Assembly (NCBI GenBank): GCA_017469845.1
Contig: JAFUFP010000047.1
Span: 1 to 64,000, forward strand
From: Bacteroidales bacterium
GTDB taxonomy: Bacteria; Bacteroidota; Bacteroidia; Bacteroidales; UBA932
DNA: 64,000 nt
Reading direction: 5' to 3'
Every line of letters begins with the position of its first letter. The stretch's first letter is position 1. A model generated the notes under the pieces. That model saw only the letters and a program-made list of their open reading frames with translations. It was not told the origin of the DNA and did not search any database. Position numbers and translations under genes: made by a program. This document shows positions 18,178-27,062 of this stretch, piece by piece.

Positions 18178-18430
18178 CAGTATGACGGGCATGTCATACA
18201 TCTGTGATGAAAGTCAACAAGGGGCCATAGTGGAAATGAATTCCGATAAGTCTGAAGTGCCATATCCATGGGAGTCCTACTGAGAAGAGTTTTTTGTCAG
18301 CGTGCTTGACTACTATGTGGTTGGACATTCTTTGTGGACCTACAGGATCGGGAACATTCTTTAAGGGGAAAGGACATCGACACGATTTTTTATGTATGTT
18401 TGCACTTGTGACTGAAAACATACCGATTCG
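18178..18430. other. Upstream region of GH43-like gene
   Basis: Contains a -7 box TATGTTTG at 18395-18402, 29 bases before the ATG at 18431. A 75-codon minus-strand frame (18194-18421) crosses the region but is not supported as a gene. Confidence 0.4.
18395..18402 (+). promoter_or_regulatory. -7 box of GH43-like lipoprotein gene
   Basis: TATGTTTG matches TAnnTTTG. The -33 element is not obvious. Confidence 0.5.
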
Positions 18431-19594
18431 ATGAAATCATTATCTTTGACACTTCTTGCATCACTTCCTTTGATGCTTTTTTCATGTGTAGGAAACAAGC
18501 CCGCACCGACACAAGAGAGAGTACCGATCCAGCCTGTGGAACAGGCCCCTCCTGCTGACGTGGGACAGAACAATTTCGGAGGACCGGCTGTGATGCCCGC
18601 CGACACAACCGGAATGGCCGAAAGGATGCGCCGCATGCGCGAGGAACAGAATCGTATACGTACAGTCCATTTCGATGACCTGTCGATGAGTGACCCTTTC
18701 ATCTATGCTGATCAGGATACCAGGACATACTACATGACGGGCTCCGGAGGAAGGCAATGGAGGAGCAAGGACCTTGTGATGTGGGAAGGCCCTTACAATG
18801 TAGTTGACCTCAGCGGTACATGGTGTGAAAAGGCCGGTTTCGCTGCCGCCCCCGAAATCCATAAGATAGGGGACTATTACTACTATGCGGGTACTTACAG
18901 TGACCATAGCGAAATCATCCAGGCAATACCGAAAAGGTACAACGTCCCCCACAATCAGACTTATCTTCTCCGTTCTGATTCCCCGGAAGGTCCGTTCGTC
19001 CCTTTCTCTGTCACTCCGGGATATGATTATGAGCCCTATGAATGGGACTGCATCGACGGAACTCTTTACGAAGAGGACGGCCATATCTATATGGTCTTTG
19101 TTCACGAATGGACCCAACTGATTGACGGAACCATGGACTATATTGAACTCTCCAAAGACCTTACCCGGACTGTTTCAGAATGGCCTGTCACCATGTTCAG
19201 GGCATCGGAGTGCCCTTCTTGCGGCGAGATGAACGGCCTGGGTGAAGCGACCTTCGGACTGAAGATGCCGGGGTGGGTTACCGACGGGCCTCAGATGTTC
19301 CGCACTAAGACCGGAAGACTCGGAATGCTATGGTCCACTTGGGGAAAGGAAAGGTATCTGCAGGTTGTCTGCTATTCGGAGTCGGGAACTGTCGCCGGCC
19401 CTTGGATCCAGGAGAAGGAACCCTTCCTCGGTAACAACTCCGGCCATGGAATGCTCTTCCGTACTTTCGATGGTGAACTACGCTACGTTGTTCATCACTC
19501 TGAAGGTAACGGCCCCAGAAAGCCGCAGTACTGGAGCGTCGACGACTCGGGTGACAAGCTTGTTCTGGGGGAGAGGATCATTCTTCCCCGGTAG
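18431..19594 (+). CDS. GH43-like lipoprotein
   Basis: A 387-residue lipoprotein (Cys19 in LFSC) with a Pro-rich linker (to about residue 60) before a five-bladed beta-propeller. Blade-start acidic residues typical of GH43 are seen: MSDPFIYADQ (probable base Asp), AAPEIHKIGDYYYY, and WDCIDGTLYEEDGHIYMV with a carboxylate in the third position. Clan GH-F enzymes cleave arabinose or xylose from plant polysaccharides, at the cell surface when lipid-anchored. Specificity cannot be read from the sequence, and assignment to GH43 rather than a related propeller family is probable, not certain. It has its own promoter and terminator. Confidence 0.75.
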   Translation: MKSLSLTLLASLPLMLFSCVGNKPAPTQERVPIQPVEQAPPADVGQNNFGGPAVMPADTTGMAERMRRMREEQNRIRTVHFDDLSMSDPFIYADQDTRTYYMTGSGGRQWRSKDLVMWEGPYNVVDLSGTWCEKAGFAAAPEIHKIGDYYYYAGTYSDHSEIIQAIPKRYNVPHNQTYLLRSDSPEGPFVPFSVTPGYDYEPYEWDCIDGTLYEEDGHIYMVFVHEWTQLIDGTMDYIELSKDLTRTVSEWPVTMFRASECPSCGEMNGLGEATFGLKMPGWVTDGPQMFRTKTGRLGMLWSTWGKERYLQVVCYSESGTVAGPWIQEKEPFLGNNSGHGMLFRTFDGELRYVVHHSEGNGPRKPQYWSVDDSGDKLVLGERIILPR

Positions 19595-19617
19595 ACAATA
19601 TTGCCGATAAGATGATA

Positions 19618-19655
19618 AGGGACGACGGAGAGTGATTCCATCGTCCCTTTATCGT
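19618..19655 (+). terminator. Terminator after GH43-like gene
   Basis: AAGGGACGA (19618-19626) pairs perfectly with TCGTCCCTT (19642-19650), 23 bases after the stop codon. Confidence 0.7.
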
Positions 19656-19719
19656 TATTGGACCGGCGGCCTTTTTTGTAAGCACGCTGACATCAAGAAA
19701 AAGAACTGATAATATCAAC

Positions 19720-19777
19720 GACTGTTTTTTTGACAGTCAAGTCCCGGCAGGAAAAGATTCTTGTCGGGATTCTTTTT
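19720..19777 (+). promoter_or_regulatory. Two adjacent hairpins upstream of GH2 gene
   Basis: GACTGT/ACAGTC (19720-19738) around a T-rich loop is followed by TCCCGGCA (19742-19749) pairing with TGTCGGGA (19762-19769) and then TTCTTTTT. The second one has terminator form. They lie 110-160 bases before the GH2 start, so they may be either a second terminator of the previous gene or a leader element. Confidence 0.45.
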
Positions 19778-19880
19778 CATGTCCACTCCCTCTTTGAACA
19801 AATTGTCGGAAGGATTGGACGTTCTGCTCAGTGTATCAAGTATTGTCAGAGGATATTTGCAGCGTGAAAAAATCCATGAT

Positions 19881-22286
19881 ATGAAACGATTGGCGATTAT
19901 GCTGCTTTGTGCCTCCATCCCGTTTACGGCACTGTCGCAGCCACAACTCTCTTCAGAGAGAGGATTCAATGACGGTTGGACCTTCTGGTCAGAAAAAGAT
20001 GCAAAGTCAGAAGTGGTCGATCTCCCTCACGATGCGATGCTGCATGAGCAGCGCGATCCCGAACTTCCCGATGGAGAGGCTTCCGCATATTTCCCGGGTG
20101 GCTTCTATCATTACGAAAAAGTTCTTGATGTCCCAAAGAGTTGGCTGAAGAGGCATGTGTCACTCAATTTCGGCGGAGTCTATCGCCGTGCGAAAGTGTT
20201 TGTGAACGGAGAGGAAGCCGGGAGCTGCGATAATGGCTTTATCCCTTTTCAGATATGCCTGGACGGCTTTCTGAGAAGCGGGGAGAATACCATCCGCGTG
20301 GATGTGGACAATTCGTCCATGCCCAACTGCCGTTGGTACAGCGGGGCGGGTATCTATCGGGATGTGAACTTGTCCGTTCAGGAAAAGGATCATATTGAAG
20401 ACGTAAGAATCTCCACTGTCAGTATCCATCCGGCCAAAGTGCTTGTCCGCACCCGTCATACCGGCGGGAAAGTGAAGGTGCGGATCTGTCACGACGGACG
20501 CACTGTCGCATCCGCCAAAGGAGATTCCTTGGAAATATCAGTTCCGGATGCTGAATTATGGACTGCGGAAACGCCCTCTCTCTATACGGCTGAAGTCACT
20601 TTGAAAAAAGGCTGGAAAAAGCTTGAACGTCAGGAAGTGGAATTCGGTATCAGGCAGATTACCTATGGACCGGACGGCTTGAAAATCAATGGAAAGGATC
20701 TGTTGCTCAAGGGTGGAGCCATTCACAGTGACAACGGCATCCTGGGAGCATGTGAGTATGACGATGCCGCTTTTCGCCGCATCTCCATACTCAAGTCCTA
20801 TGGTTTCAACGCTATCCGTTCCGCCCACAATACCGCATCTGAAAGTGTCCTCAAAGCATGTGACCGTCTTGGTATGTACGTCATGGATGAACTGTTTGAC
20901 GGTTGGTTCCTGCCGAAGAACGAGCACGATTATTCCGAAGATTTTATGGAAAACTACCGCTCCGATGCGGCTGCTGTAGTGGAGAAGGACTTCAATCATC
21001 CATCCGTCCTGATGTATTCCATCGGCAATGAAATCAGCGAGCCTGTTTTGCCGGGCGGAATGGAAGTGGCCCATACCCTGATTGACGAGTTGAATCGCCT
21101 GGATCCCTGGCGTATCGTGACGGGAGGCATCAATATCACGATCCTCAGCGGAACTGCCAAGGGGAGTGGACTGTACTATAAGGACGAATCGGCCCCGAAG
21201 AACGAAACTGCTGAAAAGTATCAGGCCTTGAACCTGAAAGCGATGTCCAGCCAGGAGTTCAACGAACTGATGCTCAAATTGAACAACCTGGTTTACAGTC
21301 AGGTATTGACGGAATTTGCCGATTCCGTATCTACGCCCATCATGGATGCGCTTGACATCGCCGGCTACAACTACGGCAACCTCAGGTATCCCATCGAGGG
21401 GGAGAAACATCCCGGACGTGTGATCGTCGGGAGTGAGACCTTCCCGCAGGATGTCGTAAAAAACTGGCGGGATTCTCAGCGTCTACCGTATCTGGTGGGT
21501 GACTTCCTTTGGTCCGCATGGGACTATATCGGTGAAGCCGGAGTCGGAGCCTGGGCATATGGAGGAGGCGAGGTCGCCCTTTCCAAGCCTTATCCTTGGC
21601 TGCTGGCCGATGTCGGTGTACTGGATATCCTCGGGAATCCCACAGGTGAAGCGCTGCTCGTGAAGGCCCTTTGGAATGAAGGGACGATGGATCCGCTTAT
21701 CGCCGTGCGTCCCGTACGTGAGGATGTCCCCGTGAAATCCGCTTGGCGAGGCACCAACAGCATCCCTTCATGGGGCTGGAGAGGACAGGACGGGATAACC
21801 GCTACGGTGGAAGTGTACAGTAATGCACCTTCAGTGGAACTCTTCCTCAGCGGGAGATCACTGGGCAGGAAAACTGTTGAGGATTACGTGGCCGTTTGGG
21901 AAGTTCCCTATGAAAGCGGGACGTTGGAGGCAGTGGCATTCTACCCGGAAGGGGAGAGACGCTCGACGCTTTCTTCCGCCGTCGGCCATCTGAAGATCGA
22001 TGCGGAAATTGAGCCCCACGGGAAGCTCGTCTATTTGCCCGTTTCACTTGTCGGAGAAAACGGCTCGCTGGAATCCAATTCCGACATTCCGGTCAGCATT
22101 GAAGTTTCCGGAGGACGCCTTCTCGGATTCGGAAGCGCACGGCCCTTTTCGGAGGAAAGCTTCCTCGGAAATACTGCAACAACTTATTACGGGAAGGCCC
22201 AGGCCGTCGTCGAAAGGGGAAATGGACCTCTGAGCGTCAAAATCTCAGCTCCCGGTCTCGAATCCCTTATCCTTGAGTCGAATTGA
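19881..22286 (+). CDS. Glycoside hydrolase family 2 (beta-galactosidase-type)
   Basis: An 801-residue exported enzyme (signal peptide, cleavage near residue 20). Order of domains: sugar-binding jelly roll (about 25-165), Ig-like (170-260), TIM barrel (262-560), then a DUF4982 beta-domain (from about 640, VEVYSNAPSVELFLSGRSLG). The acid/base is Glu384 in SIGNEISEP and the nucleophile is probably Glu519 in VGSETFPQD. GH2 enzymes remove terminal beta-linked galactose, mannose or glucuronate; the specificity is not predictable. ATG 19881 is chosen because the signal peptide starts there. A near-consensus -7 box (GATATTTG) lies just upstream. It directly precedes the SusC/SusD operon. Confidence 0.88.
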   Translation: MKRLAIMLLCASIPFTALSQPQLSSERGFNDGWTFWSEKDAKSEVVDLPHDAMLHEQRDPELPDGEASAYFPGGFYHYEKVLDVPKSWLKRHVSLNFGGVYRRAKVFVNGEEAGSCDNGFIPFQICLDGFLRSGENTIRVDVDNSSMPNCRWYSGAGIYRDVNLSVQEKDHIEDVRISTVSIHPAKVLVRTRHTGGKVKVRICHDGRTVASAKGDSLEISVPDAELWTAETPSLYTAEVTLKKGWKKLERQEVEFGIRQITYGPDGLKINGKDLLLKGGAIHSDNGILGACEYDDAAFRRISILKSYGFNAIRSAHNTASESVLKACDRLGMYVMDELFDGWFLPKNEHDYSEDFMENYRSDAAAVVEKDFNHPSVLMYSIGNEISEPVLPGGMEVAHTLIDELNRLDPWRIVTGGINITILSGTAKGSGLYYKDESAPKNETAEKYQALNLKAMSSQEFNELMLKLNNLVYSQVLTEFADSVSTPIMDALDIAGYNYGNLRYPIEGEKHPGRVIVGSETFPQDVVKNWRDSQRLPYLVGDFLWSAWDYIGEAGVGAWAYGGGEVALSKPYPWLLADVGVLDILGNPTGEALLVKALWNEGTMDPLIAVRPVREDVPVKSAWRGTNSIPSWGWRGQDGITATVEVYSNAPSVELFLSGRSLGRKTVEDYVAVWEVPYESGTLEAVAFYPEGERRSTLSSAVGHLKIDAEIEPHGKLVYLPVSLVGENGSLESNSDIPVSIEVSGGRLLGFGSARPFSEESFLGNTATTYYGKAQAVVERGNGPLSVKISAPGLESLILESN

Positions 22287-22340
22287 ACGGATTGTCGAAT
22301 CGAAAAAACAAATCGTTCAGCCCTACGGTGAATCCGAAAT

Positions 22341-22348
22341 TACTTTTG
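22341..22348 (+). promoter_or_regulatory. -7 box of SusC/SusD operon promoter
   Basis: TACTTTTG, exact TAnnTTTG match, 44 bases before the SusC start codon at 22392. Confidence 0.6.
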
Positions 22349-22391
22349 CACCGTGATTTTGGCACAAAACAGAACTAATTATATGCACTTG

Positions 22392-25300
22392 ATGAAAAAA
22401 ACAGTTTCTATCCTTCTGGTCGCCATTCTCGGCATCTTCACCATGGCGGCCCAGGAGAAGATCACTGTCTCCGGCCGGGTAACGGATGCGGAGACCGGCG
22501 AGCCGCTTATCGCGGTGGGCATTCTGCAGCAAGGCACTTCCAACGGAGTGATTTCCGGCATGGACGGTGACTACACCATCACGGTTCCCGAAGGAGCCAC
22601 TCTGGTATTTTCCACGATCGGTTATGAAAGCGTTGAAGTAGTGGCCGACCGCGGCACAATCGACGTCCTTATGAAAGTCGACACCAATCTTCTCGACGAA
22701 GTTGTCGTCGTCGGTTACGGAGTCCAGAAGAAGAGTTCCCTGACGGGAGCCGTCTCTTCCGTTAAATCGGTCGATCTCGAAGCCAGGGGAGTCACCAATA
22801 TCAATGCGGCTCTTTCCGGCAAGACCTCCGGAGTCCAGTCATACAGCACCTCGGCCCGTCCCGGTGCCGCTCCCAATATCCAGGTACGAGGCATCGGATC
22901 AAACGGATCTTCGGCTCCGCTTTATGTCATTGACGGACGTGTCGCTTCCGGTACCGGCTCCATCAACCCCAACGATATCGAGAGCATCGAGGTCCTGAAG
23001 GATGCGGCTTCCGCCGCCATCTACGGCGCTTCCGCAGGTAACGGAGTCATCCTCATCACCACAAAGAAAGGAAAGGGTGACGGCCACCTCAGCTATGATA
23101 TGCAGATAACTTCACAGAGCATTGCCTTCAAGCCCCATGTGATGAACTCCGAGCAGTTCATCGACTATTGGACTGAGGTGGGCTCCCTGAGTTTGGAGAC
23201 TGTCCTCAAGAATTGGGACGGCCGTACCAACACCGACTGGATGGACGCCACTTTCGAGCCTTCCCTCATGCAGAAGCACAGCCTCACTTTCCAGGGAGGA
23301 AACGAGAAGGGACAGTTCTATCTTTCCGGATCTTATCTTGACAACAACGGTATGATCAAGGGCAAGGCTGACGTATACAAAGCCTATACGGGACTCATCA
23401 ACGCTTCATACAAGATCAAGTCATGGCTCGAAGTCGGAACCAACAATGTCATCGAGTACACCCAGACCAAATCCCTCGGTGAAGGCGGACAGAGCCTCAA
23501 TATCTTCCAGTCCGCTCTGGGCATGTATCCTACTACAAAACCCACCTACACCATTGAAGACATGCCGGATGACATGCTCAAGGTGCTCGCTCCCGGAGCC
23601 AATCTCGGTACCCTTCTGGGGGACGGCAACGGAAACTATTGGGGCGCTTCAGTCTATGGAATGACAAACCGTATCAGCCCTCTCATCCTTCGTGACAGGG
23701 GCATCAATGACAGCCGCAACATGTCGGTTTCCGGAACGACATACGTGAACTTCACCCCTTGGCAGTGGCTTACCGTGACTTCACGTCTTTCCTATACGCT
23801 TTCCGCAGGTGAATCTTATTCAGCGGACAGGAAGTATTTCAACTCCCTGCCTACGGGAGACTACAGGCCCAATATGGCGGTCTCTTCTTCGAACAGCGAC
23901 ATGACCTACATACAGTGGGAGAACTTCGCCACTGCGATGAAGCTTTTCGGAAAGCACCTTGTTACCGGAATGGTCGGAACTTCCTTCAGCGCAACCCGTG
24001 CATACAGCACATCGGCCGGAGCTTCAGGAACACTTGAGAATCCCGGATGGGCATACGATGACCCCAACTTCCTTTATATCGCTTATGCTAACGACTCCGT
24101 CATAAAGAGCATCGGCGGCGGAGAGCCTTCCCATGGACGCAAGCTGGCGTACTTCGGGCGCCTCAATTACAGCTACGCCGACAAGTATCTTTTCCAGGCG
24201 TCCCTGCGTGCTGATGCGGCTGATTCTTCGGTTCTTCCCAAGGACAACCGCTGGGGATTCTTCCCCGCAGCTTCAGCGGGTTGGGTCATCTCCAAGGAAC
24301 CTTTCATGGACTGGAGCAAGGGCTGGCTCGACCAGTTGAAGGTCCGCGTGAGCTGGGGACAGAACGGTTCGCTCGCTTCACTCGGCGGATACATGTACGC
24401 CCGTACCATCGGCCGTACCGGAAGGTACAATTTCTCCGATGTCCTGAACTATTCCTACGGCTATGCTCCTTCCGTGATGGGAAATGACAACCTCAAGTGG
24501 GAGACTTCCGAGCAGCTGGACTTTGGTGTCGACCTTTCACTTTTCGGCAATCGCCTCACTATCAGTGCTGACTGGTATGACAAGGAGACCAAAGACCTTC
24601 TCATCAGCGGAGTCAAGCTTTCCAACACTACCGGATTCTCACCTTCTCCGATCAATGCCGGCGCATTGTCTAACAAGGGAGTTGAACTCGAAATCGGATG
24701 GCAGGACCATGTGGGCGATTTCAGCTACGGAATCCGCGGCAACATGACCACCCTGAAGAACAAAGTTTCCGCAGTCCACGAGAACCTCAGTGTAGTGCCG
24801 GGCGCCGGTCTTATAAACGGAACCGTTTTCACCCGTTTTGAGAAAGGTTATCCCGCCTGGTACTTCTATGGCTACAAATATACGGGCGTGGATCCGCTTA
24901 CCGGAGACCCCGTCTTCGAAGACATCAACGGCGGTGGAGTCAGCGACTCCGACAAGACAATGATCGGAAAAGGCATTCCTGACCTTACGTACGGTATCAC
25001 CCTCAACGCGGCTTGGAAGGGAATCGATCTGGTCGTGTTCGGAAGCGGAGTCCAGGGCGTCGACATCTACAATGTGTATGATCCCAATTCAGAGTACATT
25101 TACAACCGTCTCACGACCTTCACCGAGGACCGCTGGAGCGTATCCAATCCTAATGGAAAGAATCCTCGTGCCTATGCCGACATCACTCGTCTTAACAACT
25201 CCTCATACATGGTGTTCGACGGCTCTTTCTTCAAGATCAAGCAGATCCAGTTGGGATACACCTTCCCCAAGTCGCTTCTCAGCAAGATCCGCCTGGAGAA

Positions 25301-25457
25301 CCTCAGGGTGTATGCTTCACTGGAGAATATCATAACATTCACAAAGTATCCCGGATGGGATCCTGAAGTTACCGGTTTCGGAAATGCCATGGGCTTGGAT
25401 TATGGCGCCTATCCGAATTCCAGGAAAGTGCTTTTCGGCCTCAATATCACCTTCTAA
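22392..25457 (+). CDS. SusC/RagA-family TonB-linked outer membrane transporter
   Basis: A 1021-residue outer membrane protein: signal peptide (to about residue 21), a carboxypeptidase-regulatory-like domain (about 22-105), the TonB-box-like DEVVVVGYGVQKK, a plug with VRGIGS, PLYVIDG and DAASAAIYGASAGNGVILITTKKG, then a 22-strand barrel ending in Phe (VLFGLNITF). It imports oligosaccharides bound by its SusD partner, powered by TonB. There is no N-terminal anti-sigma-factor (STN) domain, which fits control by the hybrid two-component regulator at 33-37 kb. ATG 22383 is a possible alternative start. Fifteen bases before susD. Confidence 0.95.
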   Translation: MKKTVSILLVAILGIFTMAAQEKITVSGRVTDAETGEPLIAVGILQQGTSNGVISGMDGDYTITVPEGATLVFSTIGYESVEVVADRGTIDVLMKVDTNLLDEVVVVGYGVQKKSSLTGAVSSVKSVDLEARGVTNINAALSGKTSGVQSYSTSARPGAAPNIQVRGIGSNGSSAPLYVIDGRVASGTGSINPNDIESIEVLKDAASAAIYGASAGNGVILITTKKGKGDGHLSYDMQITSQSIAFKPHVMNSEQFIDYWTEVGSLSLETVLKNWDGRTNTDWMDATFEPSLMQKHSLTFQGGNEKGQFYLSGSYLDNNGMIKGKADVYKAYTGLINASYKIKSWLEVGTNNVIEYTQTKSLGEGGQSLNIFQSALGMYPTTKPTYTIEDMPDDMLKVLAPGANLGTLLGDGNGNYWGASVYGMTNRISPLILRDRGINDSRNMSVSGTTYVNFTPWQWLTVTSRLSYTLSAGESYSADRKYFNSLPTGDYRPNMAVSSSNSDMTYIQWENFATAMKLFGKHLVTGMVGTSFSATRAYSTSAGASGTLENPGWAYDDPNFLYIAYANDSVIKSIGGGEPSHGRKLAYFGRLNYSYADKYLFQASLRADAADSSVLPKDNRWGFFPAASAGWVISKEPFMDWSKGWLDQLKVRVSWGQNGSLASLGGYMYARTIGRTGRYNFSDVLNYSYGYAPSVMGNDNLKWETSEQLDFGVDLSLFGNRLTISADWYDKETKDLLISGVKLSNTTGFSPSPINAGALSNKGVELEIGWQDHVGDFSYGIRGNMTTLKNKVSAVHENLSVVPGAGLINGTVFTRFEKGYPAWYFYGYKYTGVDPLTGDPVFEDINGGGVSDSDKTMIGKGIPDLTYGITLNAAWKGIDLVVFGSGVQGVDIYNVYDPNSEYIYNRLTTFTEDRWSVSNPNGKNPRAYADITRLNNSSYMVFDGSFFKIKQIQLGYTFPKSLLSKIRLENLRVYASLENIITFTKYPGWDPEVTGFGNAMGLDYGAYPNSRKVLFGLNITF

Positions 25458-25472
25458 GACTTAAGGAGAATC

Positions 25473-27044
25473 ATGAAAAAGATAATTATGATTGCGGCCG
25501 CAGCCGCTTTGGTTTCGGGAATAGCTTCATCCTGCTCCAAAATGCTTGACATCCCTCAGCACGGAGTGCTTGATACGGAGAGTTTCTACAAAACTGACGA
25601 AGACGCCCTCAGTGCCGTGACGGCAATTTACGGTGAGTTCGAGGATGTTTTCATCATAAAGGAGTTCGAACTTGGCTACAACTGGCTCAACAGCTATCTG
25701 TCGGATGAGTTCTGGCATGGCCAGAGTGACCGTTCCGTTGACCTGGAGATGATCCAGAGCTTCAATTTCGATGCGGACAACTCCAATATCTCGATCGTTT
25801 TCAACTCCCTTTACAATGTTATCGGAAAGTGCAACGTCGTGCTTGACAATGTGAAAGGGGAGAGTGACATCCAGCAGCGCGCCCGTGCGGAGGCCAAGGT
25901 CTTCAGGGCTTGGATGTACTTTGAACTGACAACCCTTTGGGGCAATCCTCCCATTGTGGACCATGTCCTCAATCCGGACGAAGCCTCAGTTCCCAACGGT
26001 GATCCGGCAGATCTTTGGAAACTTATGGAGACCGACCTTACTGAAGCCATCGCTTCCGGAAAGCTTGTGTCAAAGTCAGGAGTCTATGACAAATCCAACT
26101 ACCGTGTCACATTGGAATATGCCGAGGCTCTTCTCGGAAAGGTCTACCTGTGGCAGGGAAAGAACAAGGAAGCCGCCGAGACTCTCCAGAAGGTTATCGA
26201 CAGCCACAAGTACGATCTTTTCCGCGGCCAGTACGGTGACATGTTCAACGGTGAGAACCAGAACAACGAGGAAGTCGTCTTCTCGACACATTTCCTTGAG
26301 GACACTCAGAGTCCTGTCATCCGCCTTTGGCCCAGCTCGGTAGGACTGTCGGCTTATTCGCGCGACGGACTGAACTTCACAGCAGGTGAGCCCAATGAAC
26401 TGGATCTTTTCGCCAATGCATGGGGAGGCCTTGCCCCCAGAGGAAGTGTCTACGAGGCTTTCGTCGCTGAAGAAGGCAAGGACGGATACCGCCTCAACGA
26501 GACCATAAAGGATTATGACTTCATGGCATCCCACGGATATACCATCCGTTCCGGTTTCAATGAATTTTCGGAAGGGTATTACTTCTGGAAAGGACGCTTT
26601 GTCGGAGATGACATCAACTACAATCTTTCCTTCCCGACTGTCTTCCGGGATATATGCTGGATGCGTTATGCGGAGGTCCTTCTGCTTGCTGCGGAAGCCT
26701 ATATAGGAATCGATCAGGCGAAGGCCGACTGGTGCCTCAACGAAGTGCGTCATCGTGCCGGACTTCCTGACAAGACCTGTACACTCGAAGCCCTCAAGAC
26801 AGAAAAGCGTCTTGAACTTTACGGAGAAAATGTCCGCTACAAGGACCTTCTCCGCTGGGGAGATGCGGCGACTGTCCTCGCCGATGCCGGAAAGCAGTTC
26901 CCCCAGTTCTCCACCAACGGCCTTCAGTGGGTGTCATTATTCAATTCATACGGCTTCAAGAAAGGAAAGCACGAGACTCTGCCTTTCCCTTCCACTGAAA
27001 TCATGGCAAACAAGAACATCGTCCAGCATGATGCCTGGAAATAA
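25473..27044 (+). CDS. SusD/RagB-family surface glycan-binding lipoprotein
   Basis: A 523-residue outer membrane lipoprotein (Cys21). The N-terminal LDIPQHGVLDTESFYKTDED block, TPR-like helices in the middle and the C-terminal RDICWMRYAEVLLLAAEAYI and KTEKRLELYGENVRYKDLLRW blocks are those of SusD. It caps the SusC barrel and delivers the glycan. The partner SusC gene is directly upstream. Confidence 0.95.
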   Translation: MKKIIMIAAAAALVSGIASSCSKMLDIPQHGVLDTESFYKTDEDALSAVTAIYGEFEDVFIIKEFELGYNWLNSYLSDEFWHGQSDRSVDLEMIQSFNFDADNSNISIVFNSLYNVIGKCNVVLDNVKGESDIQQRARAEAKVFRAWMYFELTTLWGNPPIVDHVLNPDEASVPNGDPADLWKLMETDLTEAIASGKLVSKSGVYDKSNYRVTLEYAEALLGKVYLWQGKNKEAAETLQKVIDSHKYDLFRGQYGDMFNGENQNNEEVVFSTHFLEDTQSPVIRLWPSSVGLSAYSRDGLNFTAGEPNELDLFANAWGGLAPRGSVYEAFVAEEGKDGYRLNETIKDYDFMASHGYTIRSGFNEFSEGYYFWKGRFVGDDINYNLSFPTVFRDICWMRYAEVLLLAAEAYIGIDQAKADWCLNEVRHRAGLPDKTCTLEALKTEKRLELYGENVRYKDLLRWGDAATVLADAGKQFPQFSTNGLQWVSLFNSYGFKKGKHETLPFPSTEIMANKNIVQHDAWK

Positions 27045-27062
27045 TTGAACAATCAGATACTT

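Noticed and set aside
18194..18421. 75-codon minus-strand frame upstream of the GH43-like gene, possible transposase remnant
   Set aside because: It overlaps the GH43-like promoter, has no flanking inverted repeats, and I cannot match it to a transposase family.
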